Source of the DNA: Phanerodontia chrysosporium
Lineage: Eukaryota > Basidiomycota > Agaricomycetes > Polyporales > Phanerochaetaceae
Reading direction: 5' to 3'
Length of the DNA stretch: 44,730 bases
Assembly (NCBI GenBank): GCA_001910725.1
Contig: MJGA01000082.1
Span: forward strand, 1-44,730
Shown here: one piece after another, positions 31,284 through 42,038 of the stretch
Position numbering within the stretch: the first letter of the stretch is position 1
How the letters are laid out: each line of letters begins with the position of its first letter
Made by a program: the position numbers and the translations under genes
The notes under the pieces: generated by a model
Told to the model about the DNA's origin: nothing
Databases searched by the model: none
The model's input: the letters and a program-made list of their open reading frames with translations, nothing else

Positions 31284-33790
31284 CTTCTTGCCTGGAGGAA
31301 GAGCACAGGGCTCCCAAGTCTCATTGGCAAGTAGGGCCTCGATCTCAGCGTGGGCTGCCTTCTTCCATTCCTCCGCATCCGGTCGCTTCATCGTAGCACT
31401 CCAGCTTTCCGGCCAAGTATCACCTACAGCTGCAGCCTTGAGGCAGAGCTCGTCTGTGGAAGCGTCTGACAGTGGAATGTCCTCCTCTTGACGAGGTTCC
31501 TCAGCAATGGGCTCTGGCTGAGCTGGCTGAGCAGGCTGTGAAGGCTGGCCAGACGAGGTTGGCTTGACCTTCCACCATTCACCAGGAGGCTTAATGGTGC
31601 GCCTGGGACGAGACTCTGCCAGTGAAGGCTGAGTGCCAGATGGGCCGGACTGAGGCTCAGAAGGAGCTGATGACCGTGAGCGACCTCGGCGAGGTGGAGA
31701 TGATGCCTGGCACTGTGTCAATGGCCCTGCATGCTGTGGTTGTCTACCACGGGAAGCGACCGACTTGCCTCGCTTGGGAGCAGGTGGTGTGGCTGGAGGC
31801 TCTGGAGAGCGAGCCTGGGGCGAGGGAATGGGCGAAGGTGTGCGAGGTGGTGCTGGTTCTGGTGCCTGTGGTCCTGGTGGTGGTAGAGGTGCAGCAGGCT
31901 CGGGTTGCGCATTAGAAGACCCCTCCCCCCCCCCCCCCCCAACACGAGGCTGTGGCGCATCCTCACCAGTAGTAAACTCGTAGTACTCTGGTTCAGACGG
32001 CGTGGTAGCGCTATCGGGAGGGTGGGCGCGGAAAGGAGGGATATCCGACCAGTTCTTCAAGCCAGGGAAGTACCGCTCATCGAAGATGGCGCGCTCTGAG
32101 ATGGTAACCCGCTTAGTGGCTGGGTTGTAGAACTTCCAGCCCTTGTAGCCAGCAGGGTAGCCAATGAAGATGGACTTCTCTGAGTGTGAACCCAGCGCAT
32201 CTCGCTTGTCCTTCTGCACATGCACATAGGCGAGGCAGCCCCAAACGCGCAGATGGGAGACATCCGGCTTGCGGCCATAGAAGGCCTCGTAGGGAGTGAT
32301 GCCAGGTAGCGCAGAGGTGGAACACCGGTTGAGGACATGTACCAGGGCGGACAGAGCCTCGCCCCAGAAGGAGGGAGGCAGTCCAGCTTCAGCAAGCATG
32401 GCGGTGATGCCCTCCGAGAGGACGCGGTTAAACCGCTCTGCCACACCGTTCTGCTCTGTGGCCTGTTGTGCACAGTGTGCTGCCGCTCGATGCCGTGCTC
32501 GTTGCAGAAGTCCTCGAGCTCCTTGCTCATGTACTCGCCGCCCTTGTCGTCCCTGAGAGCACCAATGCGCTGCTGCGTCTGGTTCTCCGCATGGGCCTTG
32601 AACTGCTTGAACGCAGCAGTGGCCTCTCCCTTTGTCTTGAGCAGCATGACCGCTCGCAGGCGCGTGGAGTCGTCGATGAAGGTGATCCAGTAGCGGTAGT
32701 CAGAGTTGGTGCGGACAAGCAGAGGGCCATGGACATCAGAGTGGATCAGCTGAAGTGGCTGGGAGGCTCTGTTGGACCACAAGGGAAAGGGCGCAGCGTT
32801 GAGCTTGCCAGAGAGGCAGTGCTCACAGATGGGGTCCGCTTCTGCCTTGGAGTCGAGCTTCATGCCAGTGACTATGCCGTCCTTCAGCAAGCTCCGAATA
32901 CTCTGGATGTGCGCATGCACAAAGCGACGATGCCAGAGGGTCTCATCCATGGGGAGTGTCGAGATGGAGGCGGCCTGGGCGGACTCTGAGGTTGGAATGA
33001 CCGTCCCATCGAGGTAGGCAGTGCAAGTGGCCCTAATGGACGCAGTGAAGAGGGTCTGGCCGCTGTGCTCGAAGTCGAGGTGCTTGGAATAGATATGGAC
33101 ATTGAAACTGCGCTGAGACGTGAGATACAGGACTGAGAAGAGATTCGAGCCAAGCTCTGGTACATGCAACACTCTACTGAACTCCACAGTGCACACTGCC
33201 TTCCCCTAGACTACTGGAGCAAACACCACCGTTCCTACGCCTTCAGAGTACACTATGGCCTCGTTAGCAAGGCGCACAGTGACCCGGAGAGGCTTGTAGT
33301 TGCGGATCCAGTGCTTGTGGGGCGTCATATGAGAAGTGGCCCGAGTGTCTGCAGTCCAGAGGAGGTGAGTGGCGGGTTCAGGTGTGGCAGAGTGTGCAGT
33401 GTGACGCACAGAGGCTTGGCCAGCGGACTCAGAAGGGAGTTCCTGAGCCGCAGCAGCGGTGGCGGTGGCCTTGGGCTTGTTCTTGCCGCGCTGCTTCTTC
33501 TTCTCCTCGATGTCCTGGCGTGCCTTCTCCTTGTCGCGCTTGTAGCGGAAGCACAGCTCCTGAGAGTGGCCAGGGATATCGCAGTACGCGCAGGGAGCGT
33601 TGTTGGTGGCCTGGGATGCATTTGCGGTGAGCACAGAGGCGCTGCCATGCGCGGTAGAGCGAGAACGAAGAGCCTCCTTGTTGACAAAGGCGGACTGGAG
33701 CGATTCCTTGGCGAACTTGTCCAGGAGCTGGAGGGGCCTGGAAAGCTGCCGAGCACCGCGCAGAGAAAGCAGACCTTGTCCACGAGAAGT
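31284..33790 (-). pseudogene. Copia element, right copy, truncated at both ends
   Basis: Minus-strand mirror of 26970-29458. It shares with the left copy the DTR protease substitution, the TAG after the protease and the integrase frameshift. It stops within RT just after ALPPGKK, where the left copy continues with IANRWVF. Between 31284 and about 32212 it differs from the left copy by dozens of substitutions and a 9-bp longer G/C run; from 32213 on it is nearly identical. No LTR is attached; the end abuts the left element's LTR across 7 bp. Confidence 0.9.
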
Positions 33791-34563
33791 GTGGGCTTTC
33801 TGAGAAACTGCATCAGTGGCCCGTTCATTGCGGCATAGTCCAAATACTCACTGGCCATTCCAGCGAATAAGTCGTAAACCTTGCATGAGGGCCTGTTGGA
33901 GTGTTGTGAGGCCTTTGCCAGATGCCATCCGACGGGCTATGTATGCCCCTCTTGCAATCGTGCGGAGCATTTGCATGGTGAATTGCTGGAGGGGGATTTT
34001 GCAGCCAGACTGTGCGTACTTCTTTGAGAAGGTGGACCGTATCTTGTGGTTGCTCGGAGTGTTCTTGCTCTTCGCACGGGCTCTTCGCTTGGCCTTGCCG
34101 TCCTTCTTTCGATGATCCCGGCTAGTCTCGGGTGGCTGAGAACCCGAGAGGCCCCCAACAGGTTTCCCAGCAGGAGTCTGGCGTACTTGGGTAGGCGACG
34201 GACTTGGCAGCGGCGTGTCAGAGGCAGGTGCTGCAGATGATAGGGAGGTGGGTGGCTGGGACGATCTGGGTAGCGATGGGTATCAGATCTCCTGGCCTGG
34301 CTCGGTATCGCCTTCGTCATCGTCTTCTCGCCGGTTGCGCTCCGAGAATGCGGCACGAAACCAGTCTTCGAACCCGCAATCCTCGAAGAGAAGGGCTATT
34401 TCCTCGATGTCCCCCTATCTTCAGGAGAAGAGCTGTTGCCGTTCGTGGCCTTGGGCTGAAGACACAATTTTACTACAGGGCATAGGGACAACAGAGATCG
34501 ATGTACCATAGCATGGGCATTGCTAGCTGCAGTCTTAGCCCTGAGCCGCGTGAGTGGCGCCAT
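33791..34563 (-). pseudogene. Gene D, right copy
   Basis: Mirror of 26188-26960, with no difference that I could see in the frames compared. It has the same ATG, the same TGA positions and the same junction to Copia. The D-Copia junction therefore existed before the inverted duplication formed. Confidence 0.4.
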
Positions 34564-34833
34564 TATGAACCGCAGTGAGTAAGACAGGGAGAGGGAGACA
34601 GTTAGACAAACGACGATAACTCGGCAGTCTACGGTGATTATAACGGTTTTCGTCAAGTGTAACAAATGGTGCCCAGGAGGACAAGGGTCCAGTGGCCCAC
34701 GATCGAAGCACGGACCAACGGCCTATTGTTACTTTGTCAAACGCTTTGTCACCTTCTGAGTATATATAGTCGCAACTGACCTGCACACCAGTCTGCGCTC
34801 TTCTTCTGCGCCCTCTGGCAGTCATTCTACTGG

Positions 34834-35099
34834 GCTAACCAGCCCTACAGTTATCTGAGTGCATGCGGGGCAACGCCCTGCAGATCTCTGAATGTACGCC
34901 AGCCAACGGTACTGCTGGGCTGACAAGCCTAACGGCCATCGTGTCTTGACGTTACAGGCTGGGCTAGCAGGCGCAGGACAACAGTATTCGCTGGGCTGAC
35001 CAGCCCTCTAGATCCCTGAATGTGCGCTGGCCAACGGTGCCGCTGAGCTGACCAGCTCTATAGCCACCATGGCTCAACGTTAAAGGCTGGTTAGCCAGC
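34834..35099 (-). repeat. Repeated GCTGGTCAGC dyads, right copy
   Basis: Mirror of 25652-25917, in the divergent intergenic region between gene D (minus) and gene A (plus). Confidence 0.5.
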
Positions 35100-35456
35100 T
35101 CTGTACCATTTTTAGCTAAAACTTGTATATAAGAGTCGGTCGAGCTTACTAGCCAAGAGCTTGCACGGGTGACGAAAATTTGAGTTGGTCGTCTCTGTGA
35201 ATTTCGCTGTGGCTCATGGTCACACAAATCTGTGTGATTTTAGCACTGCCATAACAGTAACCTAGTATCATTGTACATGTAGATGAGAATAGAACCCGAC
35301 ATCTACTCACCCGACGTTTGACGCAGTCACTCACCCCCGGTAACGCGGCGACAATGGTCACACACCATCACGTACACGGCAGTCACAGGGGAGCACGCCA
35401 GGAGGTCAATTTAAGTCGTCGACTCAAGTCCATCTCCCACTTTCTCTGCTGATAAT

Positions 35457-36059
35457 ATGCCTGGCCAACACGAACAGCAACAGAAGAGCTTCTTTGTCAC
35501 CTTGAACGGCAGTATGGTGCTCAAAGCTCAAGGCCAGCAGTAGACAATTTTACCGCTGTGGACGACTTGATTTCTTTTCTTTTTCTGATGTCGCCTACTC
35601 TTGCCAGGTTCAACGAACAACTCGAGAGCCCCCGGTGCCAGTTCAAAAAGACCTCTGGTGCCGCTTCTACTGGGGTACGTTATGATCACGGCTCAATACA
35701 GTCCTGCACTCTCACAGCAATGACCCGCACTGACAGCCTGACTCAAAGCACGAGGGGTCCCAGGTGAGCGTCAGTGCCTTGCCCTCTAGCATTTCTGATC
35801 ATCACACCCTACAGTCCTTTATTCCTGCCACCGTCCACCAAGAACTGAAGGTATCCATGTTTCCAACGCCCTCATCATACGCTGACACATTTTTTAGTTT
35901 ACCGCCAAAGATATCACTTGTGCCAAACAAATCTGGGTTGACGTAACAAAGAGGATCAACACGCAGCCCTGGAAGTCTCAGCTTGTGGAATATCTGACCG
36001 ACCTTGAACGGCAGTACCTTGAGGGACTGAACGAGATCATGACCGAGTATTACATGTAA
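35457..36059 (+). CDS. Gene A, right copy: small five-exon gene of unknown function
   Basis: Gene model: exons 35457-35539, 35608-35674, 35737-35763, 35815-35850 and 35898-36059. The introns are 68, 62, 51 and 47 nt, all GT-AG. Exon lengths sum to 375 nt, giving 124 residues and TAA at 36057-36059. All phases match and there is no internal stop. The protein starts MPGQHEQQQKSFFVTLNGS and has a polar middle. It ends in helices: TAKDITCAKQIWVDVTKRIN, then QLVEYLTDLERQYLEGLNEI and EYYM. There is no signal peptide or membrane segment. It is convergent with gene B (about 220 bp between their stops) and divergent from gene D. I do not recognise it. It is the best candidate in the window for an intact gene, and the first donor (GTAGAC) is the weakest point of the model. 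Confidence 0.6.
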
Positions 36060-36282
36060 TAACTTGTACTATCTATCGTTCTTCTCAATGGCATGACCTC
36101 TCCTGGGGCTAGTATAACCATGACCCACATTCAGTCCAGTAGAATACCTACCCAGGAGCATTCTCAGCATGCAGATAACCGACCTGGATTGATAAAATAA
36201 AGGGAAACAAATGAAACTGCTTGCAATCTACATGTTCTGTATATACTTGTGGACTGTATGCGCTTGTGATCTACTGCACCCA

Positions 36283-36948
36283 CTACTCCTTCCAAGCCCT
36301 AATACGCCTCTCCATGTGTGCATCAATTCTCCTCTTGAGGCCCGGGGACCATGAGCACGCACAGGACGAAGGAATAGGAGGAGTAGCACCCTCTGCAACT
36401 GACAGGGCAAGAGTTTGGTAAAGGGCTTCAATGCCCTCACGTGCGGTTTGCAGCTTCCACGCTTTTAGATCGAGCTCTAGCAGTGACTAGTGGGGTATTT
36501 TCAATCCTGCCACATATGATGGAGGTTGCTGTAACTCACCTTTTCGTCATCCTCGTGAGTTGTCTTCGAGGCCAGCGCAGTCGCCGCGATGGTCTCTGTA
36601 CGGCCAGGGTACATAGGCATAGGCACCCCCATGGATGCCTGCGGTGCAGTATATGCACTTGTATGGCCCGGGTTTCATTGCGGCATTCTAGCACCAATTC
36701 CATTATAAACGCCACCGGGAGAGAATGCAGGCATCCCGTAGCCCATCATCCCCGGCTGGAAGTTGTTAGAAATGCTCTCACATGCATTTGTGTCCCGCTT
36801 ACCGGGTATGCAAAGTTTTCTGTTACACAATTGTCCATGCTATACCTTGCTGAGATGAAAATCTCGCACATATATACTAGACGTACTTCATATATGCTAG
36901 CACTTGGTGAATGGAATCAGCGAACTCAGTCGTGACGTGTGTGTGCAT
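36283..36948 (-). pseudogene. Gene B, right copy
   Basis: Mirror of 23803-24468 with the same four exons and the same in-frame TGA after ARMPQ. The shared stop predates the duplication or is tolerated in both copies. It is divergent from gene C (starts 36948 and 37189, about 240 bp apart) and convergent with gene A. Confidence 0.55.
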
Positions 36949-37188
36949 ATTCAGCTGTTGGTATTAACTCCGCTCGACTATGCTCATTCTGCCATGCAGC
37001 GGGATGCCGCCACACGAACAAAACGAGGAGCGATAACACAATACCCACTGGGGCTATGACATGCAGCCTCACTGGACCTATGACACACAAACCTCCCAAC
37101 GGGCTACCTCCCTGCAGGGGACACGCGATCCTTCCACGACGCTGCTTCTTTCCCTCCCACAATCACCTCACCATCAACCTCCTCAACA

Positions 37189-39845
37189 ATGTCCACAAGC
37201 TAGGATATTTTTGCCCTAGACAAGTCCCGAGTCCGCCAACCATATAACAATGTGTTCGATGTTGTCGTGAATAGTTTGGCTGCAAATCTGGCCATTGAAC
37301 AAGCACAAGCAGTACCCATATCGAAGTATTCTGCTAGCACGATCAGATCCATGAAAGATGTTCTTTCTCAGTATCCCCGATTCATGGAACAAAGGTATCC
37401 CCATGCACAAAATATCTATGATCCGTTTCAAGTTCCAGGTAAGCCTCCAAGTTGTTGTTTTAGTGCATTACTCACCATACTCAGAGTATTTCTCAGAGTA
37501 CCTTCATACACGAGTAATAACCAGCTCCGTTGCAATCAACGGGGATTGGCCAAGTTCACCTATTTTTCTTATAGGACTTGCCTTATTCAAGTAGTGAGTA
37601 TGCACATACCATCTTTATACATCACCCTTCTAACTGCGACAGATGAAATGGTGCTTTCAGTTGCGGCAGATTGTGATACCCACAGAACAAATGCACGCAT
37701 ATACCATACGTCTATGAGAGGTACCATTTTGACCTTGCATCCAGCTGACCTTCATCTCATTCTTACCTTCCAGATGATATGGAGAATCATTCACATGCAC
37801 AATCTTACTAGAACCGACAAAACCAAAGTAGTGTTTGGCATCAATGAAGCTTGTCTCATGATTCTGTGTATAATGGACACCAACATGTATTTCAACACTG
37901 TAAGCTCACAGACCGCGTTCTTCGATTTATCTCACATAAATGACTAGACCCTTAACTACATTGTGGTAAACAATTGCATGCTTCTGTTTGCCGTGCGCCC
38001 GTCAACTATTGCAAACGGCAAGGGTACTGAATACATCCTTCATTGGAGAGTGTGTATCCCAGCGCTCATACTCATTCATGCCTGACCTTGTTTATTATCC
38101 TGTCAGCACGTTGCGCTCTATCGAGTTGGCTGGGAGTTCTTTGCCACTCGCATCAACTTTCAGAAGTAGAAGGATAAGGATATAGAGTAAACCTCAAGTT
38201 TCTACCCCATCCTTTGTAGCGCCTCACCGAAACCCTGCTACTAGAAAGCAAACAACCACTGGTCCCAGTCTACATCCCAATGACCTCATGCAAGACTTGC
38301 CCATGAACATCATCATGGTCCTTCTACGCAATAATGCTCTCCGAGACTACAATACCCTTGATGAGCTGCTTGCAGATACTGATTCCAAGATCGAAATCAA
38401 AGAGTCTTGGCTAGATCGGCCCTTCATCCTAGTGGCAGGACCTGGTGGCAAGGCACCAGCATTGGATACTTCAGCCTCCAAAGTGCCCTTTATAATGACC
38501 CATGGCTTGTTCGAGATGTTTGCCAAAGTCGCTAGGAGGGGTGGCCTTAAGCATATACCCTCTATATATGAAGTTCAAAACCTCATTATTAATGATACTC
38601 CTGCATCAGTGCTGGGTCTTTCTGTCTCCTCATATTCTTTCAAATAAGGAGTCGCTATACATCTTGTACAGATGAGTGTGGAGCACAGTGTCATTTTAGA
38701 TATATTTGGACATAAAGTCTTCACAGACACAATAATGACCTCGTACAATCAAGCACCGAGGCAAGTCGACCTCATGGCAGCCATGCAACTAGGGGCATGG
38801 ACCCATTCTTTATTTCAACCACTGCTGATTTTTCACATCTCTACTGGTAATTGAATCAGTCTATTCTAATAAAATGTCTTATGGACTATTTTGGCAGTTC
38901 GAAAGGTTATGTACCACCAAAGTTTTACATTGATGAGCTATGTACATATTACTCTGAGCTTCAAGAAATCAATCAAGCATATAGCCAGCTCCAGCAGACT
39001 CTCGCCATATAATGCAAAGAGAAGATCAGTACTGCCATGGTAAGTTCATACTATGATTATGTATGAATTAGAATTAATATTCTTCTGTAGATGACTGTAC
39101 CACACGATTTGGTCCAGAACGATATGATGTTGCAAGACAATGTCTTCTCAACTGCACCTCCTGTAAGTCAATTGAATGACGTGTATGCATTCGCCACTGT
39201 CGTGCTCAACATTTTGTAGAAGACTTGGAAGAATGTTCTCAGAAAACATTGTAATCGTCTTGCTAGGATTGACACCAATCGCCTGAGGGAACATACTGAC
39301 ACTATAGTCCAACAGGTGCAGAACTGGCAGCAGCAACAAGGCTGTCTGCCATTTGCACCTCACTGCTGGTTTTTCCCACTGCTGAAGGCGATCGACCTGC
39401 ATTGCCTGACATTCAGTCGTTCTCTGACCTTGGTGACTCTTCTTTCATGTGTGAGTGCAAGAATGTAATACCTGACTTTAACATCCAGTTTTATTGCCAC
39501 ATTCTTTGTGATCCTAGCCTCTCCCTGCTCTCACAAAAAGGTTGTCTTCAATTGGCATGTCAGTGCATAATGCTCATGCGGTATGTTGAGCTCATCTGAT
39601 GTCAATATTCAATTACTCATGTCTAATCCTCCATAGCCCTGATAGTCTACAAGACTTCCTCCGGAACTCCATGGATCAGTTGCAAGTGGTGTACCTATGG
39701 TGCTGACTCTTTCTGGACTCCTCAGAGCGAGCTGCACAAAATCACCTGCAAACAGAATGCCAGTGAAGGATTCTATAGTGCCCCTACACTGAGAACCTAG
39801 TACAAGTATTCGGAACACATCTATAAGCAACATGTCAAAGTTTTC
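37189..39845 (+). pseudogene. Gene C: multi-exon gene, tyrosine-recombinase-like (Crypton/DUF3435-type), decayed
   Basis: ATG 37189 is followed by a TAG four codons later, then good exons: 37189-37438, 37525 to about 37590, 37643-37720, 37774-37899, 37948-38049 and 38107 onward. The introns are GT-AG and 48-86 nt long. The N-terminal region has ASTIRSMKDVLSQYPRFMEQ. A core follows with LLFAVRPSTI (about 37984-38012), EYILHWR and GWEFFATRINFQK. Outside the arm come KESWLDRPFILVAGPGGKA, GLKHIPSIYEV (about 38553) and MSVEHSVILDIFGHKVF (about 38672-38722). Later exons carry KGYVPPKFYIDELC (about 38900-38945) and KTWKNVLRKHCNRLARID (39220-39275). Arg in the first block, a His block and an HS...H block fit the general tyrosine-recombinase layout, but Phe stands where Tyr would be expected. 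Several stops and frameshifts (38167, 38640, 39010) inactivate it. The family call is by resemblance only. Confidence 0.5.
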
Positions 39846-39884
39846 TCTCAGGTCCCTTCATCCATTTAGCCCACTATTCTTCAG

Positions 39885-40551
39885 TGTCTCTGATCCAAGT
39901 CTCCACGAGGGAGTACGAACCGGAGGTTGATGAAGTGGCACAGAGGAGCAGGTCACATGGCAACAAATAGTTTGTTCAACTGTCTATATTGACCAAGTCA
40001 CTATTAGTGCTGGGACTACAATACAAACAATGGGTTTATTTGTTCATATTGATCAAGAGAGTAAAATAATGGATAGGAGGGAGGAAAGCTACTCTTATAT
40101 ACTACTATACTTTAGGGCAGGTTGTATGGTTACATAAGCTGATGGGCAGTAGCATAGCCAGCAAAGCTATGATGCAAACTGTGCAGTGAGGCTGTACCAG
40201 AGCTGTGTCATGAGGTTGCATCATCTGGCTATGTTCCAAGACTGTGTTATCAGGCTGATCAGCTCAAAGTCTCTGAACAAGGGGAGTTATCAGAGATAAT
40301 AGTGTCTCCTCTATCTACCAGAGGGCCAGTTGCGAGGCAAGCCAGTGATCTGAGCAGTGTTAGAATGCGCAGCAGGATACGCTAGTGGCTCGGGGTGATG
40401 TGCCATCAGGGCACTGGCGCTGAGTGGCCAGGTGCTGATTATGGGTAGCTAGGACCCCAGACAACATGAGGGCTACTCATTCGTTGGATTAATTGAGGAA
40501 AATAGCCGAAAATAAGGTAAGAAATAGGGCGACACTGTCATATTCATTAAC
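39885..40551 (-). repeat. Degenerate antisense LTR1
   Basis: A minus-strand LTR1 copy. It is recognised by GTTGGATTAAT near 40480, the GCAGGTTGTATGG block near 40120 and both 18-mer positions of the leader intron (near 39984 and 40050). Many G-to-A and C-to-T changes are present, including the donor (ATAAAC in place of GTAAGC). It is older than the other copies. Confidence 0.85.
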
Positions 40552-40579
40552 TGCCTAGCTCAGAAACTTTGGTGAATGT

Positions 40580-41066
40580 TTATCCAACTACCAGCTCTTG
40601 TATGAAAACTGGAGAGCAGATGTATTCTGCTACTAAAAGGTATTGGAATCCCCTGGAAATTAGAACAGCTGAGTTTATAGCCATGTTGTACATTTCTTGA
40701 AGCAGACATCTAAACATGATATATGTGTTTCTACTAATAAGCTCATAGCACTCATTAGATATCCATATGTGATCATCTTGCAAGAGACCACAATTATAAT
40801 AGGTCTGGTACCCAATGTGACAGTGCATAGCAGTTACAATTTCTGAATATAAATGAAGAATCCTTCTTTCGGCGACTGGCACTTTGGAGCTTTTGTACAC
40901 CGTTATAAACTCTGATCGAAGATGTGGAAACTTTTATTGTAGTCCCATTAGATTTGACCATCAATTTGAGATTAGAGTTCATTATGTCATGACGCTGAAT
41001 CTCCAAGTCAGCTCTGCTCATGGAGAACGCCGGAGTTCGAGGGAAGCTATGGAGTAACACAGACAT
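40580..41066 (-). pseudogene. Unrecognised gene remnant
   Basis: The minus strand carries two overlapping frames that read as one gene with a frame change near 40910. Upstream is SRADLEIQRHDIMNSNLKLM (about 40960-41020). Downstream is AERRILHLYSEIVTAMHCHI, followed by a mixed hydrophobic stretch to LVVG (40580). No family recognised. It lies between two LTR1 copies and may be part of an old interrupted gene. Confidence 0.35.
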
Positions 41067-41349
41067 TCGGAGTTGCGACTCTGTTGGTTGCTATGGATTT
41101 TCTTCACCACATGCCTTCATCATCTCGTAAACCTTTACCCCTTCGTTCCTGAGACAAATCCCAGATTGGAAGTATGATATGTTTTGTACATCTCTGACTA
41201 TCTCCACAAACTCCGGACTCAGTAGTATATAAGCCCCACGCTAGCACTTGTATTCTTTGGTTCAGATATTGACTTAGGTCCCCCCTGTACCTTCTCGACT
41301 CAGCTTAATCCCTTCTCACAATCTCTGTGTGGACTCGAACTCCGCCACT

Positions 41350-42038
41350 TATCACGGATGTGACGGTGTCGCCCTATTTTTCGCTGATTTTTGGCCATTT
41401 TCCTCGATTAATCCAACGGGCGAGCAGCCCTTGTGCCGTCTGGAGTCCTATCCGCCCACACTCAGCGCCTGGCCGCTCAGCGCCAGCGCCCTGATGGCGC
41501 ATCACCCCTAGACGCCAGCGCATCCCGCTGCGCGCTCAGACACTGCCCGGATCACCGGTCTGCTCTGCAATCGGTCCCCCGGATCACCGAGGAGGCACTG
41601 TCATCCTGATGACTCCCCTCACTCAGACACCCCGAGCTGTCATCCTGTTGACACAGCCTCGGCCCGACACAGCCTCAGAACACTGCCAGCTGATGCAGCC
41701 TCATGACACAGCCCCGGTACAGCCTCGCCACGCAGCCCACGTCGCAGCCTCACCGGCTGTGCTGAGCACTGCCCATCAGCTTATGTAACCGTACAGCCTG
41801 CCCTGAACTCTTGTAGTATATATAGGTAGCACCTCTCGCTCCTGTCCGTCATCTCGACCTCCTGGTCAATACGGACAGGTAAGCCTCGTTTGTAAAGTAG
41901 AATAGCTCACTAATACACCTTGGTCAATACGGACAGCTGCACAAGTTAGTTCATCGCCGCGTGATTCGCTCCGCTGCGCCCAGTCGTCGTCGTCCCCATT
42001 CGTCCTCCCTCGTGTAGCGTTGAGCCCTACTCGCGACA
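41350..42038 (+). repeat. Solo LTR1, subfamily A, with target-site duplication
   Basis: 689 bp from TATCACGG (TG changed to TA) to CTCGCGACA. It is flanked by CCACT at 41345-41349 and 42039-42043. TATATATAGG is at 41816-41825, the CCTGTCCGT hairpin arm at 41841-41849, and the intron at 41879-41936 with CTCACTAAT as branch region. The sequence on both sides is not LTR-like. Confidence 0.94.

Larger units (their letters stand above)
31284..38301 (-). repeat. Right arm of 7-kb inverted duplication
   Basis: Reverse-complement partner of 22449-29458, separated from it by a 1825-bp spacer. The outer end at 38301 lies inside gene C, which continues beyond it. The inner end lies inside Copia RT. Confidence 0.95.

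Noticed and set aside
31920..31942. A run of about 18 C as a possible functional tract
   Set aside because: It is a length variant of a Gly-codon run in the Copia linker (shorter in the left arm), most simply explained by polymerase slippage or assembly.
32296..32989. Long frames on the plus strand opposite Copia integrase (up to 173 codons)
   Set aside because: They are shadows of the GC-rich Copia coding strand and show no motif of their own. The same holds for the mirror frames at 27762-28455.
22449..38301. The palindrome as a pure assembly artefact
   Set aside because: The arms differ by an indel, a poly-C length change, scattered substitutions and a diverged Copia segment, and each has a unique extension. 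Long-read confirmation would still be needed.
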